This document shows, one piece after another, positions 60,108 to 64,000 of a DNA stretch of 64,000 bases. This DNA comes from Castanea sativa (taxonomy: Eukaryota > Streptophyta > Magnoliopsida > Fagales > Fagaceae): assembly GCF_040712315.1 (NCBI RefSeq), contig NC_134013.1, positions 37,831,501-37,895,500 of the forward strand. The letters are read 5' to 3'. Each line of letters starts with the position of its first letter. The stretch's first letter is position 1. Made by a program: the position numbers and the translations under genes. The notes below the pieces were generated by a model, which was not told the DNA's origin, did no database searches, and saw only the letters and a program-made list of their open reading frames with translations.

Positions 60108-60290
60108 ATCTCCCACTTGCCCTAAAGACTATTGCGCACTAATCTAACTTCCATTCCCTCCAAATGTGACTCAAAAGTCCTTTGGGACAAGGTTTTGGTA
60201 AAGGGATTTGCTAGATTACTTGCACTCTCAATCTTTGCTATTACTACATCTCCTCAAGCAACAATTACATGGCTTTTTGTCCTAGTTACA
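60108..60290 (-). pseudogene. RNase H C-terminal remnant of a family A Copia element
   Basis: The minus strand encodes GDVVIAKIESASNLANPFTK, then TLSQRTFESHLEGMEVRLV, the usual end of Copia RNase H (consensus ..ADPFTK..), with one stop just before it. The polypurine tract and LTR follow. The rest of the element is lost at about 60290, where family D-like sequence resumes. Confidence 0.75.
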
Positions 60291-61455
60291 GTCTATCCAA
60301 AATAAAAACAAAGATAAAGCCTAGGTCTACCTATCCAAAGACACTAACTTCAGAGGCTAGGTTACAGAATGGGAAGGTGTTAGACACCCATTCTGCCCAG
60401 ACAAAGTCTGGTTCTAGACTCTTGTGACCAATGTAACCCATTATGCATGACACGAATGATATGTTGTGCACATGAAAAAAATAAATTGCATAAGTCTATT
60501 TATGAATATGCCCTCTTCTTTGTTAAAAATTCAGATCTGTGTTGTGATAAAAAATTGAATATGCTTTAGAAAAAATCAGATCTATATTTGTATGTGTAGA
60601 AAAAAAAAATAGTTTTGGAGAAAAAAAATTCAGATATGTGTTCATTAAATGAAACAAAATCTTTTGATTTAAAAAGATCAGATCACTTTTTTGAGAACTA
60701 AAAAAAATTTGTTTTTGGTTTGCATGAAAAAAAAATTAGATTTGTTTTTTTTTTATGAGAAATTTTAGATTTGAAGAGAATTAGAAAAGTCAGATCTGTT
60801 TTTTATATGAAAGAAAATAAGAAAAAGATTTTTAGAAGAGGGCTAATTCATAATATAAACCTATGCTACATGCATCAAACAAAACCAACAAGACAACTCA
60901 TGATTCTTTTTTTTTTTTAAATTTCAAAATCTGCTTTAAAAAATTAGATCTACATTTACGCTCCGTTTGTTTCAATGGAAAACCTTGTGCAAAGATAGTT
61001 TTCCTTATTTTCCAATATTTGGTAGCATAAAAAAATATGAGTCAAAGGAAAACTATCTTTGGTCAATATAAAAAGTATGGCTTATTTTTAGAGATTGTTT
61101 TTCATTAAATTTTTTTGGAAAACAACTTTATTTCACAATGAGTTAAATAAGGGAAGTTAAGAGGTTGTTTTTCAACTTATTTAAAGTTGCTACCAAACAT
61201 TGGAAAATGAGATAGTTTTATAGAAAATGCTTTTTAGAAAATGACTCATTTTCTAGGAAACATCATTATTAAAACAAACAGAGCGTTAAAGAAAATATAG
61301 ATTAGTTTTTTGGATCTAAAAAATTTCAGATCTGCATCTAATGAAGATGCAAATCATTTTTTGATTAAGAAAAATTCAAATCTGCATCTAATGAAGATGC
61401 AAATCCGTTTTTTGATTAGAATACGATTCTGGACGCGTCCTTCCGCTAAAATGAT
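60291..61455 (-). mobile_element. Second family D segment, with MITE insertion
   Basis: From 60858 it matches 46231 onward (ATATAAACCTATGCTACATG...), then skips about 450 bp to GATTAGAATACGAT...GCGTCCTTCCGCTAAA. 60291-60857 is A/T-rich with repeated CAGATCTG motifs and looks like part of the same family. Confidence 0.5.
60959..61285. mobile_element. Tourist/Harbinger MITE (327 bp) with TTA duplication
   Basis: TTA (60956-60958 and 61286-61288) flanks 14-bp inverted ends CGCTCCGTTTGTTT / AAACAAACAGAGCG (one mismatch). The related family D copy at 46331-46338 has the undisturbed site CATTTAAGGAAAAT. No ORF. Confidence 0.85.
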
Positions 61456-62040
61456 ATTATTAGAGTCTTGGGATATAATTTATTGATAAGGCCTAGAGTG
61501 CAATTATATTTATATAATTGTATTAAATATAATTAATGGTAACTTTGGACTTATCAAGAGTTGACAGAAAAGCCCAAGGCCTATTGGAGCTAAAGTCTTA
61601 TTTTTTCCTTTTGGTCACATCTCAAGCTACAAACTAAAGCCCAATTGGGTAAGCCCAAAAGGCTAACCCAATTAGATAATCATTTTTTATTTGATAAGAA
61701 TTATTAAATAAAGTAACTACCAAGGTAGTTAGAATGTATGTACGATGAAAATAAAGAAAACACTTTTTCTCTACAAGGAGAAGAAGAAGGATTTTTCTTT
61801 GAGAATCAACGTATATAAAGTCTGATTGAGAGACCACACTTCTTGGGTACCATGTGGAATTGAGATGAAGATTAAAGGTATTCTCAAGTCTTGGTTTTGA
61901 ATTTCACCGCATCAAGGTACACTTTCTATTCTTTGTTTTAGAATTCAAAGTTACATGTTATCTCTCATGAATGAAGTAGATCCGTGAGTGTTGCTTCCGC
62001 TGTGTGTTTTGTATGAGATGCAAAACCATATTTTCCAACA
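61456..62040 (+). mobile_element. Truncated LTR of Copia family A
   Basis: Matches the second part of 50767-52177 (from AGTCTTGGGATATAATTT to TATTTTCCAACA). Its 5' half is missing at the junction with family D. Confidence 0.7.
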
Positions 62041-64000
62041 GAAAAATGTCATGCATTTAGATCCAAAACACACACACACACACACACAGACTAAACAAGT
62101 CTAACCAATTTTATATTTCAAAAATAAGTTAAGACAGTTTAGTGAGCATACATTAACACATGTAAACCTTGTGATGACCAAATCACATTGTACCTGCACA
62201 TGTATCATATTGCGTGTTGTGTGTGAAAACATCACAAGATTGCATAAATGTCTTTATGTTATGACGATTTAAGATATGAGAAAATTACTTTAACTCACAC
62301 ATAATCATAACTATTTGATAGGGACTATCACCTCGAGGTGCATCTTATAACTCCCACATCTTCTAGAATACACGCTTGCATACATATATAAAGCATTTTG
62401 ATCATTTTGCTTTTATTGTTTCTTTGCATATTTTTTATTTTAATAAGCATATTATGCATGTGCATACAAGAGAGAGAAAAGAAATACCCAATTATGTTAA
62501 ACTTTTTGACATTGCAATTTTGCTATGCCGAACCATATAGATGTCATTTCATGATTAGCGGGCAACAGTGGTGAGATTACTTAATGTACAAGAGATTTTT
62601 TAGTCCTTCCCGTAAAAAAGAGTGATACGAGTATTAAGTATAAGAGATTACTTAATCTTACTCATCATAAACAAAGAGCCCCAAAGCTCACTTGCTTAGT
62701 TGTGCATAGAGATGCTCATCTAAGCTACAAGAGATACAAAGTTTAGAAAATTTTGTTTCATTGGCCATTCAAGGTACACAAGTACCAATGTACACAAACA
62801 CACACTGTTTTTGTATTTTTTTGATTTTTCAAATTTTTTTTATGAATGAAAAACAAAATAAAAACAAAACTGAAAAACAACCAAATAAAAACTTGTCAAA
62901 TAAAGCAATGCATAAAAACTAGACTGTCTCAATTAAAACAAAACACATAATGCAACCATAACAAAAAAGTGGGAGTGAGAAAAAGTGACTAAATCACTTG
63001 GAGCCCTTTTCCTTCCACACATTGGAAGAACCTTTCCTTTGAACAAAGCCTTGAATCGGCGGTGAGGGGGATGAATTTAAACCGTTCAAGTTTGAAAGGA
63101 ACATGAGGGCCTTGAGGAGATCTCTAAGGGGAGTAAGAGAGGATGAAAGCTGATTCTAGTTTCCCGACGAAATCATGATGTTGCTCTGTTGAGTGGCTAA
63201 ACACTTATAGCAATTTGGTCAAGTATATCCAACTACGCCACAGTGATGACAGAGATGCTACTTCTTCTCTTTGGAGTTTTGAGCATTACTCTTCTTAGCC
63301 TTAGGATTTTTTATTTCTTTCTTAGCAAGCTTAGGTGGTGCTCCTAAGATAGATTTATTCTTGTCTATGTTCTCACTAGCTATCACATTTTTAGCATCAT
63401 TATTCTTAGAATAAATATTGTTAGCAGGAGAAACAAAAATAGTAGTACTAGAAGAAGCAATATTAGAAGAAGAAAAATCATACCCTAAACCGGTTAGATC
63501 GAAGGCAGATTTTTCCATGCTAAGCATCTCATCAAGCTTTGCACTTAAGGTCCTCTCCAACTAAGCTCTCACTTGGAATAGTTCTGCCTCAAGCTTCTTG
63601 GTTCTCTCAACCAAGAAATTGTTTTCAAACCTCAGTGCTCCAATAGTCTGATTGGCTTCATCAAACTTTGTGGATAGTTGTTCTTGTTCAAGCTCCACAT
63701 CATTGAGCTTCTTGGTGGCCAACCTATACAGCTTCTCATGTTTTTTCGAGACCTTGTACAACTTTGCATAGGCTACGTGGATGTCATCTTGCTCATCCAT
63801 CTTCTCAAATTTTGACTCCACCAAGTTTGCTTCTTCTTCCACATCTTCTACAATCCCTTTAGTAGGATTGACAGTGGTGGTGAAGGCATTTAAAATTCTA
63901 TCATCCTCAGGTTCGGTGTCACTCAAGGTAGCAGCGACTGCCTTGCTTTTCCCAATAGACTTGAGATAAGTGTGGCACTCTTGTTTCATATGACCGAATC
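62041..64000 (-). mobile_element. SIRE-like Copia copy B3, pol-less, running off the window
   Basis: Matches B1 from about 35850 to beyond 37860 without pol between the spacer and gag. The left end is cut by the family A LTR remnant. The gag part continues past the window edge. Confidence 0.75.
62989..64000 (-). pseudogene. B3 gag, C-terminal part
   Basis: The minus strand carries the coiled coil (HEKLYRLATKKLNDVELEQE), the Lys-rich segment APPKLAKKEIKNPKAKKSNA and a second knuckle CHHCGVVGYT-stop-PNC, again with Tyr for His and now a stop. It ends at the same ...VI-stop as B1 (62989). It extends over the right edge. Confidence 0.7.

Overview
The window looks like nuclear DNA from a woody eudicot. 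It is AT-rich, its genes are split by many GT-AG introns, and it is crowded with LTR retrotransposons and small DNA transposons. The retroelement repertoire would fit a Fagales-type tree, but that is only a guess and the species cannot be fixed from the sequence.

Genic part (1-29.3 kb). Four intact genes could be assembled exon by exon with the reading frame closing at every junction. (1) 2024-8001, plus: a tRNA(Ile)-lysidine synthase of the TilS/RASPBERRY3 type, 11 exons, 701 aa. (2) 11787-15204, plus: the ESCRT-III subunit SNF7/VPS32 (CHMP4), 6 coding exons, 217 aa, with an intron in the 5' leader. (3) 24227-24572, minus: a 63-aa GPI-anchored arabinogalactan peptide, 2 exons. (4) 26250-29191, minus: the meiotic recombination factor MND1, 10 exons, 218 aa, whose first coding exon holds only the ATG. 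A frameshifted fragment of a calcium-dependent protein kinase lies at the left edge. The genes serve unrelated processes (organelle translation, membrane remodelling, cell surface, meiosis). SNF7 and MND1 are, from memory, also neighbours in Arabidopsis (At4g29160/At4g29170), which would make this a conserved syntenic block.

Between the genes lie DNA transposons recognisable by their ends: hAT-type elements with 8-bp duplications (904-1540, 8806-9354, 20667-21711, 29832-30561), Tourist/Harbinger-like MITEs with TAA/TTA duplications, and a 5.3-kb element with long inverted repeats (18.39-23.69 kb) that itself carries a hAT and a MITE.

Repeat part (31.3-64 kb). This is a nest of decayed LTR retrotransposons, mostly in minus orientation. 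Family B is a SIRE-like Copia element (LTR about 0.98 kb, initiator-Met primer site, Gag with zinc knuckles, pol, then an extra downstream ORF). It has three copies: B1 (31.30-40.51 kb), B2 (49.91-57.37 kb) and B3 (62.04 kb to the window end). B1 and B3 lack pol with the same gag-to-3'-region arrangement; B2 keeps decayed integrase, RT and RNase H. Family A is a second Copia family, seen mainly as solo LTRs of 1.41 kb with perfect 5-bp duplications. Family C is one 1.02-kb solo LTR. Family D, probably Ty3/gypsy, has tandem repeats next to its 3' LTR and is the host into which C and B2 inserted; the A copy at 58.70 kb sits against D sequence on both sides. Matching duplications give the order: D first, then C and B2 into D, then A into the LTR of B2. 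No protein-coding host gene was found beyond 29.3 kb.
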